A stretch of DNA of 64,000 nt from Acidobacteriota bacterium (lineage in GTDB: Bacteria > Acidobacteriota > Blastocatellia > Pyrinomonadales > Pyrinomonadaceae), in NCBI GenBank assembly GCA_016700175.1, contig CP065003.1, positions 1,312,001 through 1,376,000 of the forward strand, given 5' to 3'. Of this stretch, positions 37,884 to 46,120 are shown piece after piece (position 1 is the stretch's first letter; the number at the start of each line of letters is the position of its first letter). The position numbers and the translations under genes were made by a program. The notes below the pieces were generated by a model, which saw nothing but the letters and a program-made list of their open reading frames with translations, made no database searches and had not been told where the DNA came from.

Positions 37884-39722
37884 CTATTCTTCTTCGTCGC
37901 CGGAGGCCGCTTTCACGGTCTCTTCATCCTCGTCGTCGGCCTCAGCGGGCACTTCTTCCGCCGCTTCAACTGCTGCGGGTTCCTCTTCAACCGCCGGCTC
38001 CTCTTCCTGCGCAACTTCCGCCTCTTCAGCCGGCATTTCGCCCGCTTCTGCATTCGTTTCTTCCGCGACTTCTACGGGAGCATCTTCCGCAGACGGTTCC
38101 TCAGCCGTTTCGGCGGCCTCTTCGGAAGCCTCTTCAGTAACAGGCTCTTCATCCGGCATTTCAGCCGCTTCTGCAGTCGTTTCTTCCGTGATCTCTTCGG
38201 AAGCTTCTTCAGCAACAGGCTCTCCAGCCGTTTCGACGGCCTCTTCGGAAGTCACGTCCGATTCCTCAAGCGGTTCCGCCGCCGCAGGCACACCTGCCGC
38301 ATCGACGGGAGCGCCTTCTTCGACAGCCGCTTCAAGCGACTCGCCTTCCTGTCCGGCTTCTCCCTCTTCCGGTTCGATCCCGAGCTCCTGGTCCGCCTCG
38401 CTGACCACGGCCGCAAGGTCCTCTTCCTTAAGGTCCTTCAGCTGAACCACCTGCTTTGCCGAATCGAGGATTACCTGCGCCTCGTCAAAGCTCGTGTCGA
38501 GGATCTCAACAACCTTGTCGACCGAAGTGTTCGCGAGCGCCTCGATATCCTCGATGCCCGAACCTGCAAGCGTTTCCGCGGCCGCCGGGCTCATTCCGTC
38601 GAGTTCCGTGATCGGGACGGCTTCTCCGGAAGCCATCATCTGACCCATCTTCTTCGTGATCTCGGCCTTGAGGATCTCTTCGCTGATGATGTCGATGTCC
38701 CATCCGACAAGCCTCGTCGCGAGCCTAACGTTCTGGCCGCGCTTGCCGATCGCCAGCGAGAGCTGGTCCTCGACGACGATGACCTCCATCTTGCGCTCGT
38801 TGATGTCGGTGATGCGCACCTGCGAAACCTTCGCGGGGCTGAGCGCGTTGGCGGCGAACACCGAAGGCTCGTCCGACCACTCGATGATGTCTATCTTCTC
38901 GCCGCGAAGTTCCTTGATGATCGACTGCACGCGCGATCCCTTCATTCCCACGCACGCGCCGACCGGGTCCACGTCCTTTTCGTTCGAAGAAACCGCGATC
39001 TTCGCCCTGTCGCCCGGTTCGCGGACCGCCGACTTGATCACGACCGTATCGTCGTAGATCTCCGGCACTTCCATCTCGAACAGGCGCTTGAGCAGTTCCG
39101 AAGAAGCACGCGATACGATGATCTGCTGTCCGCGCAGCTCCTTGTTCACCTCGACGATGACCACACGGATGCGCTCGTTGATGTTCCAGATCTCGCCGCG
39201 CGTCTGTTCACGCCTGGGCAGCACGGCCTCGAGGTTGTTGCCGAGGTCGACGATGATGTCTCCGCGCTCGAACCGCTTCACGAGGCCGTTGATCAGTTCG
39301 CCTACGCGGTCGACGTACTCGTCATAGACCTTCTCGCGAACCGCCTCGCGGATCTTCTGGACAAGGATCTGCTTTGCCGTCTGGGCCGCGATCCTTCCGA
39401 GGTCCTCGGTGGGAAGCGGGAACGCGAGAATGTCGCCGATCTCGATCTCGTCGTCGCCGGTCTCTTCCACCGCTTCGTCAAGCGAGATCTCGGTCGTAGG
39501 GCTCTCAACCTCTTCGACAACTGTCTTCAGGGCAGAGATCTCGACGATCCCCTCATCGTCGTTCCAGTCGACCTGGATCCCTTCCCCGCCCTTGTATTCG
39601 TTCTTGAACTGCTTACGGGCGGCCGCGCGTACGGCGTCCTTCATTGCCTCGATCACGAGCTCACGGTCCAGGCCGTACTCTTCTTTCAGCGCTTCAATGC
39701 TCTGCCCAATCGATGTAATCAT
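37884..39722 (-). CDS. nusA: Transcription elongation/termination factor NusA, with a long acidic tail
   Basis: Controls pausing, termination and antitermination with RNA polymerase. 612 residues. The N-terminal domain is followed by S1 (EIGDILAFPLPTED and later VDLGNNLEAVLPRREQTRGE) and KH domains (DPVGACVGMKGSRVQSIIKELRGEKIDI and LSLAIGKRGQNVRLATRL), then a helix-hairpin-helix segment (AAETLAGSGIEDIEALANTS). The last 160 or so residues are extremely acidic, with imperfect repeats built on EEASEE and GEMPAEE-like blocks. Most NusA proteins end soon after KH2 or with short acidic repeats, so this tail is long. 93 bases separate it from infB. Confidence 0.96.
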   Translation of the reverse strand: MITSIGQSIEALKEEYGLDRELVIEAMKDAVRAAARKQFKNEYKGGEGIQVDWNDDEGIVEISALKTVVEEVESPTTEISLDEAVEETGDDEIEIGDILAFPLPTEDLGRIAAQTAKQILVQKIREAVREKVYDEYVDRVGELINGLVKRFERGDIIVDLGNNLEAVLPRREQTRGEIWNINERIRVVIVEVNKELRGQQIIVSRASSELLKRLFEMEVPEIYDDTVVIKSAVREPGDRAKIAVSSNEKDVDPVGACVGMKGSRVQSIIKELRGEKIDIIEWSDEPSVFAANALSPAKVSQVRITDINERKMEVIVVEDQLSLAIGKRGQNVRLATRLVGWDIDIISEEILKAEITKKMGQMMASGEAVPITELDGMSPAAAETLAGSGIEDIEALANTSVDKVVEILDTSFDEAQVILDSAKQVVQLKDLKEEDLAAVVSEADQELGIEPEEGEAGQEGESLEAAVEEGAPVDAAGVPAAAEPLEESDVTSEEAVETAGEPVAEEASEEITEETTAEAAEMPDEEPVTEEASEEAAETAEEPSAEDAPVEVAEETNAEAGEMPAEEAEVAQEEEPAVEEEPAAVEAAEEVPAEADDEDEETVKAASGDEEE

Positions 39723-39751
39723 ATTGTGATAGCTCCTTCCCGCCTCTGCGG

Positions 39752-40252
39752 TCAGGACCCGCGTTTCTTCGACTCTTTCAATTCCCGCTCGATATCAAAT
39801 TCCAGGTTCGCCTTTGCGATCGCCGCGAGAGGAATTTTCACCCGGCCCGAGGTCTTGTCCTCGAATTCGACGTCGCCGTTTTCAACCGACTCGATCCGCC
39901 CGCGGAAATTCCTTTGACCGTTCAAAGGCGTGTGCGTCTTGATCTTCGCCATCTCGCCTGTGAACCTGCGGTAGTCCTTTTCGGAGTAGAGTCCGCGTTC
40001 GATCCCCGGGGACGAAACCTCGAGTATGTATCTGCCCGCGATGGGGTCCGCGGCGTCGAGCCGCTTCTCGAGTTCCTGGCTGACCAGCGAACAGTCGTCG
40101 TGGGTGATGCCGCCTTCCTTGTCTATGAAGATCCTGACGGCAGCATTCTTTCCGAAGCCGGAGAACTCCACGTGAACCAGTTCAAGCCCGTTGTTCACCG
40201 CGACTTCCGAGGCGAACTCTTTCAACTGATCCTCTATTTCCGACCTGTCCAC
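39752..40252 (-). CDS. rimP: Ribosome maturation factor RimP
   Basis: Helps assemble the 30S subunit. 166 residues, normal length. The N-terminal block GLELVHVEFSGFGKNAAVRIFIDKEGGITHDDC is the family hallmark, with YILEVSSPGIERGL (Pro-Gly-Ile signature) and a C-terminal SH3-like part. First gene of the rimP-nusA-infB-rbfA-nrnA run, directly downstream of a hairpin with a T-run on the minus strand. Confidence 0.96.
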   Translation of the reverse strand: MDRSEIEDQLKEFASEVAVNNGLELVHVEFSGFGKNAAVRIFIDKEGGITHDDCSLVSQELEKRLDAADPIAGRYILEVSSPGIERGLYSEKDYRRFTGEMAKIKTHTPLNGQRNFRGRIESVENGDVEFEDKTSGRVKIPLAAIAKANLEFDIERELKESKKRGS

Positions 40253-40268
40253 GGACTTTCCTTACCCC

Positions 40269-40296
40269 AAAATAAAAAGTGGGCACGAAAACCCAC
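40269..40296 (-). terminator. Terminator or attenuator in front of rimP
   Basis: On the minus strand, GTGGG (40296-40292) and CCCAC (40283-40279) form a short stem followed by a T-rich run (TTTTTATTTT). A second GTGGG just upstream (about 40307-40311) can compete for the same CCCAC. It may end the upstream unit or attenuate the rimP operon. Confidence 0.55.
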
Positions 40297-40367
40297 GTTT
40301 TGCGTTCCCACGCCCTGCAGGAAACGAATATCTTACACGAGAACCTTCGGCTAAATCAAGCCGGGGT

Positions 40368-40775
40368 TCAGACGCTGGACTTGAGTTCTTCGAGCCGTTT
40401 TCCGACCTCCGAATATCGGCCCTCGGCCTGCTTGCATCTGTCTTCCGTCGGATCGGACGCGATCTCTTCGGCGACCACAAGAAGCTCCTTGACCTCTTCC
40501 TTGAAACGCTTGGCCAGCTTCATCTGCTCGCGCTTCGAATCGGTTCCGCCGCCGCCCGCCTTTTTGGCTTCCTTAATTCCCCAGTGGGTGATCTTGACCT
40601 TGTTGCCCCGGCCCGTGTCGGCTATCCATCCGGCACGGCTCAGCTGCGAGTGAATGTCATTGAAACTGGGGTAAAATCCCGCTTCCTTGACTATCTCGGC
40701 AAGGTCAACGGATTCCGTGTCCCTTCCGCCTGTAACCTCGTAGATCCTGCCAAGGATCTTGTGGTAGACATCCAT
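40368..40775 (-). CDS. Hypothetical protein with winged-helix-like N-terminus and helical C-terminus
   Basis: A 135-residue cytoplasmic protein. The N-terminal half (MDVYHKILGRIYEVTGGRDTESVDLAEIVKEAGFYPSFNDIHSQL, then SRAGWIADTGRGNKVKITHWGI) has the look of a winged-helix DNA-binding fold. A Gly-rich linker (KKAGGGGTDS) leads to a basic helix and a heptad-like charged segment (KREQMKLAKRFKEEVKELLVVAEEIASDPTEDRCKQAEGR). No family is recalled. It lies upstream of the rimP operon on the same strand, about 116 bases from rimP, with the attenuator-like hairpin between them. A regulatory role is conjecture. Confidence 0.75.
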   Translation of the reverse strand: MDVYHKILGRIYEVTGGRDTESVDLAEIVKEAGFYPSFNDIHSQLSRAGWIADTGRGNKVKITHWGIKEAKKAGGGGTDSKREQMKLAKRFKEEVKELLVVAEEIASDPTEDRCKQAEGRYSEVGKRLEELKSSV

Positions 40776-40827
40776 AAGGATCGTTTCCTGTTAAATGTTC
40801 CGGCCGCGAAGGGCCTGATCGTGAAGT

Positions 40828-41781
40828 TTATGGGGCTTTCGCCGCGCTTTCGAAACCTAGGCGCGCCCCGCCGAGAATTCCGGCGTCGTCGCCCAGCCGC
40901 GAACGCGTAATCTTAGCACGTTCAGCGGCTTCCTTGTAGCTTCTCGCCTTTATCTCGCGCTCCATATGCGGCGCGAATAGATCCCATCCGCCGGATGCCC
41001 CTCCACCGACAACGACGGCCTCCGGATTCAGCGCGTTGATCAGTCCGGCGAGCATTATCCCGAGATAATATCCCTGCCTGCGGAAAACCTCCAAGGCGAG
41101 CGGGTCTCCCGCAAGCGCGGTTTCGTATACGTCTTCGGATGTCGGATCGGAGAGTTTATCGAGCGCCGAACCGGGATTCTCCGCACCGAGTTCTTTCGCC
41201 ATCCGGACGACGGCGGTCGCCGAGGCGTATTGTTCGACGCAGCCGCGGCTTCCGCATCCGCACTTATGACCTTCCGGTTCCACGCCTATGTGGCCGATCT
41301 CGCCGGCAGTGCCGTCAGGGCCCCGTATGATCTCTCCGTTGATAAAGATGCCGCCGCCTACGCCGGTCCCCAGCGTCACCATTATCGAATTGTCGATGCC
41401 CTTCGAAGCGCCAAGCCAGCGTTCGCCGATCGCGGCCGCGTTCGCGTCGTTCTCGAGCACGGCCTCCATCCCGAGATGTTTGCGGATCTCATCATTCATC
41501 GCGAGCCCGTTCATCTCCGGAAGGTTGGGCGACGTCGTGATAACTCCGTTGTCGAAATCGATCGTCGCAGGCGCTGCGACCGCGACCGCCACGAGGTTTT
41601 CGCCAACAAGTTCCTCGCGGCACTCCTGTCCCATACGGACGATCGCGTCCACGATCGCTTCGCCGTCCCTCGAACGAGGGGTGCGCTCCTTCGATCGAAA
41701 AAGGACGTCCCCCGAACGGCCAACGGCGGCCATACGCATGTTCGTGCCTCCGAGGTCGGTTGCGAGAACGATGTCGGTCAT
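40828..41781 (-). CDS. ROK-family sugar kinase (glucokinase-like)
   Basis: Phosphorylates hexoses (probably glucose) with ATP in the cytoplasm. 317 residues. Phosphate loop DLGGTNMRMA, the ROK signature region (GTGVGGGIFINGEIIRG) and the zinc-binding motif (GHKCGCGSRGCVEQYAS) are intact; ENDANAAAIGE carries the catalytic Asp. It ends about 46 bases before the next gene downstream and begins 72 bases from the end of the glucoamylase fusion on the same strand, so glucose released by that enzyme could be phosphorylated here. Other hexoses or GlcNAc cannot be excluded. Confidence 0.92.
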   Translation of the reverse strand: MTDIVLATDLGGTNMRMAAVGRSGDVLFRSKERTPRSRDGEAIVDAIVRMGQECREELVGENLVAVAVAAPATIDFDNGVITTSPNLPEMNGLAMNDEIRKHLGMEAVLENDANAAAIGERWLGASKGIDNSIMVTLGTGVGGGIFINGEIIRGPDGTAGEIGHIGVEPEGHKCGCGSRGCVEQYASATAVVRMAKELGAENPGSALDKLSDPTSEDVYETALAGDPLALEVFRRQGYYLGIMLAGLINALNPEAVVVGGGASGGWDLFAPHMEREIKARSYKEAAERAKITRSRLGDDAGILGGARLGFESAAKAP

Positions 41782-41853
41782 CTCTTTGTGAAGTGTCCTG
41801 AATGCCCGTGCGGGAACAGTGATTCCGGCCGTAAGCCGATGCGAGAGTTTAAC

Positions 41854-44800
41854 TTAATTCAGCAAAGCGATGAAAGCTTCGGCGAGGCGGTCGCGCCAGG
41901 ATGTCCAGTTGTGACCTGTCGGCTTTTCGATGTATCTCACAGGGAATCCCTTTCCGCGAAGCAAAACATTCACACGCCGGCTGTCGTCCGTGCCCTCGAA
42001 CAGGCCGTCGTCAAGGTAGAAGTTGAAGTCGTCGCCTTTGATCGCGTCAAGAGTTCGAAGCCTCTGGATAACCCGCTCGTCATCGACCCAGAACGAAGCG
42101 CTCTGGGCGCCGACGTTCCGGAAGACGTCGGGATGACGAAGGGCGGTCCAAATGCTCGTGATGCCTCCGAGCGAGGCGCCGATGATAGCTCGGTTCTCGC
42201 GTCCCGGCTTGACCGTGTCGAAGTACTTGTTCTCGACGGCCGGCACGACCTCTTTCGCGATGTAGTCGGCGTATTCGTCGCTCGCGCTGTATTCCTTTCC
42301 GCGATCGACGGGGTCGGTGAAGACCATCATGAACGGCGGGACCTTTTTCGCTTCGATGAGGTTCTCGGCGATGTTCACGGCCGCGGCGCGGTCGATGTAT
42401 TCGGACCCGTCGAGGAAGTACACGACCGGCAATTTCGGAGCTATGCCGCGCCGGAACAGTTCGGAAGGCAGGTAGATCTTGACCTTCCGTTTGCCGTACT
42501 TCGCGCTGTCGATCTCGAGATCGGCGAGGCTCTCGGAGGGGATTCCGCGTTTCTTGTTCCTGTCCCAGGTAGTAGCCTCATAACCGGGCATCGTCAGGAA
42601 CGAGTTCCCTTCGCCGTGACTATTGGCCTTTGGGTTCAGAGGATCGCGGATCCACTTCCCGTCGATCATCAGCTTGTATTCGAGCCGTGAGGTCTGCGGG
42701 AGATCGAGTTTTACGGCGTGCAGATCGTCGCCGATCTTCTCGAGCGCGATCCGCGGGGCCCAGCTCGTGTTGTCACCCGCGAAGCGGACCATTTGTGCAG
42801 GGCCTCTGAAGAAGACATAGGCGCTTCCGTCATGGATCACCGGCGATTCCTTAGCGCTTTTGATCTTCTCTATAGCCGCCGGGAAGACTTCCGGCTTCGA
42901 ACTGTCGGCTGAAACGACGTTCACCCTTTCGAACGCCGTGGCTCCGCGCGGCACCTTTATCCCGACCACGACGGTCTCTTCGGATTCGGGCGCGATCACC
43001 TCGACGGTGAACTTCCTGTCCTCGCCGACCTCGATGAAATGCGCCTTGCCCCGGTAGTTGTACCCGATCAGCGTCCCTTTCGGAGCGTCGCGTGTGAACG
43101 AGAACTTCTCGCCTGCGTTGACGGGAAGAGTGAACGTCTCGCCTGTGCCTCCGAAATTGGCGGCGTTTCCGGGCACGGTGTTCTTCACGTAACGGTCGAA
43201 GACGATCTGCGGAGTGTCGAGATTCTTTCCTTCCTTAAGGTTTACTGCGAGGCGTATGAACTGCGCCATCGACCACGCGAGCGGCGTCGCGGATCCCGTG
43301 CCTTCTCCGAACTCGAGCTCGGGAAGGAACTGCCGGTCGATGTTCTTCGGGGTTTCCTTCTTGTCCCAGACCTGCTCGGGGATCATCAGGCCGTCGTTGG
43401 CGAACGCGAGCATATGATCTAAGCGATCCCGACCCGGAGTCGGAAAACCAAAGATCGTTGAGGTGTCAATGCGAACGGAAAGAGTAGTTGGAGGATGTGG
43501 CACGGGTTCCGTTTGCTGAACGTTCTCCAATTCCTGATTCTTGCTTCTTTGCGATCCTTGGCGACTTTGCGGCTTTGCGGGAGCATTTCTTCCTGAAGTA
43601 TCGATCTCCGGTGCAACATCCGGCTTCAAGCTCAATAACTGTTCAAGAGACGGATCTCCCAGCGCCAGTTCATACTGCCCTCTCTCCCCGCTCAGAAGTG
43701 GCCACAGCTTTCCCTTCCCCGAGTACTTCCCGTCCCAGTTCCAGCGCCGGCCGTCGTCCATCTCTCCGTAACCGTCGTTGTTGTAACGGTAAAATCCGGG
43801 ACCGCTAGGCGTTTCGACCCTGATCACTTCGTCGATGACCTTCAATGATCTCACGATCAGAGGATCGTCCGCCGGTTTGATCCCGAGCCTGACAAGCTCC
43901 AGGAATCCCGCGTCGACAATGTCGCGTTCGTCGTGCGTCCCTCCGCCGTTGTTCAGCTCAATTTTTCCGCCCGCGTCCGGATTCCCGTTCTGCGAAATCC
44001 TTAAGTAATAGTTCCCGTCGCCGTACTTGCCGGTCGTCGTCGCGGTCCACATATCGACCTTCCGGACCCAGTCGTCCGCCGCGCCCTCGTAGATCAGAGC
44101 CGACGCTTCGTCGCCGTTCTTCCGTGCGATGTCCGCCGCGCAGACCAAGCCCGCGATCTCCGCCGCGATAGTCGAAGGCGAATAGCCGCTTTCCTCCTCC
44201 CAGCGGTCCTGCGGCGTCGAAGGCCCGTTCCTGACGATGAAGTCTGCAGCCTTCTTCAGGTGGTTCTCGTAGGTCGCTTTGTCGGTTCTTCCGATCTGCC
44301 ACGCCATGATCAGCGGATACGCGACCTCGTCCATTTGAAGCGACTCGAAGAAGGGGCGCCCGTCGGGCCAGGTGTTCTGGTGGAAACTTCCGTCGGGTTT
44401 CTGCTGACGCTGAAGAAGATAATCGAGCGCCCTTTCAGCCGCTTCCCTGTCTCCCAAAGCAAGATACGCCGTGAAGACGTGATAGAGGTCGCGCGGCCAG
44501 ACCAGGTGATATCCGCCGATACCGTCCTCGTTCGCGTTCTCGCCTCCGCCCCAGGGGATCGAAAGCGAGGCGACGTTGGCGCCCCGGAACGTCTTGTCCT
44601 CGTGGGCCTTGAGGACCATCGCCGCCATGTTGAACTGCGCCTGGTATTTGGGATCGACCTTCGGAAGGGTCGCTACGTAATCCGCCCAGCCTTTGTCGTA
44701 GGATTTGCGAATATCTTCAAAAACCTTGTCTGCCTCCAATTCCGAGTTATGTGAAGGACTTACCTTAAAGGGGCGCGGCACCCGGTAGACATCCGACTTG

Positions 44801-45618
44801 TTTCCAAATGCAAGAGTGACTACAAACTTACCCGCATTTGGCATCTCCGCGACCTGGACAATGTTCCCGTCCTTGGCATTTACGTACTCTTGCTCTATTT
44901 TGCCTTTCTTGCGAAGTTGAGTGAGCCCGTCGTTGATTCTCACGTATCCGTTCGTTGCGTTTTCCATCGGCACATTGGTGCTGAGTAGCGAAACGACATC
45001 TCCATCACTGCTCTCAAACCCGCATAACTCTCCCTCTATAGATAGGCCCGATTCTATACCCCGCTCGGGTGTATGTTTCTCCCAAGACGAGACTGGCCCG
45101 CAGTAATACAACGAACCGCGGTCTCCCATCCCGCTGCTCGCGAGAGAGGGGTCGTAATAGATGTAAAGCTTGAGGCCCGTGTCTTTCGGTTGAAAGGTCA
45201 CGTCGATCCAGAGCGAATTGCTACTCGGATCGGTCACGTAAGTCTTCGCAATCCGCCACTTGCCCGATTTCGCTGTGTTTACTTGTTGAAAACGCAGTGA
45301 ATCGATCGAAAGGGGGATGATCTTGTGATCCGCGTCGTCAAACTCGGTCTCGACGGTCTTCGTCCTCGGATCGACGACGATGAACTGGAGCATATGGACG
45401 TTCGGAGTGGCAAGGTCCGGGTAATAGACCTCCGTGAGGACTCCGTTGGCGAGCGTGAACCAGATCTTGGAATCGGTGGTAGCGGAAGTGCCGACCGCCT
45501 GCTTGGCGGCGGTCGCCCATTGGGCGTCGGCTCCGGGCGCTCCTGAAGCTGTCTGCTGCGCGGCAGCGGAAGTAAAAAGGAGAAGGTAAAAAGTAAAAAG
45601 AAGAAGAGCGCGCTTCAT
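41854..45618 (-). CDS. Secreted GH15 glucoamylase - CBM48-like - esterase fusion
   Basis: A 1254-residue exported enzyme from the start MKRALLLFTFYLL (the in-frame extension to 45663 lies before the signal peptide). Signal peptide about 1-20. Residues 25-270 match the GH15 glucodextranase N-terminal beta-domain (ANGVLTEVYYPDLATPNVHML). The GH15 catalytic domain follows, with HLVWPRDLYHVF near 373, SLQMDEVAYP near 428 and LSGERGQYELALG near 646; a Gln/Ser/Asn/Pro-rich insert sits at about 665-710. A CBM48/AMPK-like module (FFRGPAQMVRF to GEGNSFLTM) is at about 937-1007. The end is an esterase D/enterochelin-esterase domain with nucleophile GASLGG near 1147 and catalytic His in GHNWTSW near 1237. 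Glucoamylase releases glucose from alpha-glucans; the esterase substrate is unknown. Confidence 0.9.
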   Translation of the reverse strand: MKRALLLFTFYLLLFTSAAAQQTASGAPGADAQWATAAKQAVGTSATTDSKIWFTLANGVLTEVYYPDLATPNVHMLQFIVVDPRTKTVETEFDDADHKIIPLSIDSLRFQQVNTAKSGKWRIAKTYVTDPSSNSLWIDVTFQPKDTGLKLYIYYDPSLASSGMGDRGSLYYCGPVSSWEKHTPERGIESGLSIEGELCGFESSDGDVVSLLSTNVPMENATNGYVRINDGLTQLRKKGKIEQEYVNAKDGNIVQVAEMPNAGKFVVTLAFGNKSDVYRVPRPFKVSPSHNSELEADKVFEDIRKSYDKGWADYVATLPKVDPKYQAQFNMAAMVLKAHEDKTFRGANVASLSIPWGGGENANEDGIGGYHLVWPRDLYHVFTAYLALGDREAAERALDYLLQRQQKPDGSFHQNTWPDGRPFFESLQMDEVAYPLIMAWQIGRTDKATYENHLKKAADFIVRNGPSTPQDRWEEESGYSPSTIAAEIAGLVCAADIARKNGDEASALIYEGAADDWVRKVDMWTATTTGKYGDGNYYLRISQNGNPDAGGKIELNNGGGTHDERDIVDAGFLELVRLGIKPADDPLIVRSLKVIDEVIRVETPSGPGFYRYNNDGYGEMDDGRRWNWDGKYSGKGKLWPLLSGERGQYELALGDPSLEQLLSLKPDVAPEIDTSGRNAPAKPQSRQGSQRSKNQELENVQQTEPVPHPPTTLSVRIDTSTIFGFPTPGRDRLDHMLAFANDGLMIPEQVWDKKETPKNIDRQFLPELEFGEGTGSATPLAWSMAQFIRLAVNLKEGKNLDTPQIVFDRYVKNTVPGNAANFGGTGETFTLPVNAGEKFSFTRDAPKGTLIGYNYRGKAHFIEVGEDRKFTVEVIAPESEETVVVGIKVPRGATAFERVNVVSADSSKPEVFPAAIEKIKSAKESPVIHDGSAYVFFRGPAQMVRFAGDNTSWAPRIALEKIGDDLHAVKLDLPQTSRLEYKLMIDGKWIRDPLNPKANSHGEGNSFLTMPGYEATTWDRNKKRGIPSESLADLEIDSAKYGKRKVKIYLPSELFRRGIAPKLPVVYFLDGSEYIDRAAAVNIAENLIEAKKVPPFMMVFTDPVDRGKEYSASDEYADYIAKEVVPAVENKYFDTVKPGRENRAIIGASLGGITSIWTALRHPDVFRNVGAQSASFWVDDERVIQRLRTLDAIKGDDFNFYLDDGLFEGTDDSRRVNVLLRGKGFPVRYIEKPTGHNWTSWRDRLAEAFIALLN

Positions 45619-45680
45619 TTGCTTCGTGTCCCTTCGTGCTGCTTCGTGGTCCGTCCTGCGCACAAGTGCGCAGGCTAAAC

Positions 45681-45936
45681 GGAGTGCGTGGTCTTCACGG
45701 TGTATTCGCTTCGCTCAAATGCAGCGCAAAGCGCTGCTCTAAACGGAGCGCGTGGTCGTCACGGTGTCTTCGCTTCGCTCAAATGCAGCGCGAAGCGCTG
45801 CTCTAAACGGTGCGCGTGGCCTTCACGGTATCTTCGCTTCGCTCAAATGCAGCGCGAAGCGCTGCTCTAAACGGAGTGCGTGGTCTTCACGGTGTATTTG
45901 CTTCGCTCAAATGCAGTGCAAAGCGCTGCTCTAAAC
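45681..45936. repeat. Four tandem copies of a 64-bp palindromic unit
   Basis: Units at 45681-45744, 45745-45808, 45809-45872 and 45873-45936. Each has TTCACGGT, CTTCGCTCAAATGCAGCGC (the conserved palindrome joins AAGCGCTGCTCTAAAC). They differ by a few point changes. The GCTGCTCTAAAC end is the same family as the 52-bp palindromes near 27.9 kb and 60.1-60.3 kb. Confidence 0.95.
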
Positions 45937-45973
45937 GGGGCGGAATGCCCGGGAGCGCAGATAAGGGCATACC

Positions 45974-46120
45974 GCTAACTGCTCACTGCTCACGGCTCAC
46001 CGCTCACTGCTCACTGCTCACCGCTCACTGCTCACCGCTCACTGCTCACTGCTCACTGCTCACGGCTCACCGCTCACCGCTCACTGCTCACCGCTCACTG
46101 CTCACCGCTCACTGCTCACT
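45974..46120. repeat. Heptanucleotide array reaching the antiporter stop codon
   Basis: Twenty-one contiguous units of GCTCACx (gctaact once, then gctcact, gctcacc or gctcacg), in perfect phase. The stop TAG of the downstream minus-strand gene (46119-46121) shares its bases with the last unit. Confidence 0.95.

Noticed and set aside
37809..39917. A 702-codon open frame on the plus strand opposite nusA
   Set aside because: It mirrors the Glu/Ala-rich and low-stop nusA sequence; the translation is a run of Phe/Arg/Leu/Asp-rich residues without domains, while nusA on the other strand has S1, KH and operon context.
41230..42690. A 486-codon plus-strand frame opposite the ROK kinase and fusion genes
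   Set aside because: It crosses two well-supported minus-strand genes and their gap, and shows no domain.
45619..45663. N-terminal extension of the glucoamylase fusion
   Set aside because: The added residues are charged and precede an evident signal peptide beginning at MKRALLLF.
45681..45936. CRISPR array or small repeated genes
   Set aside because: The 64-bp units are tandem without unique spacers; the short frames across them are repeat translations.
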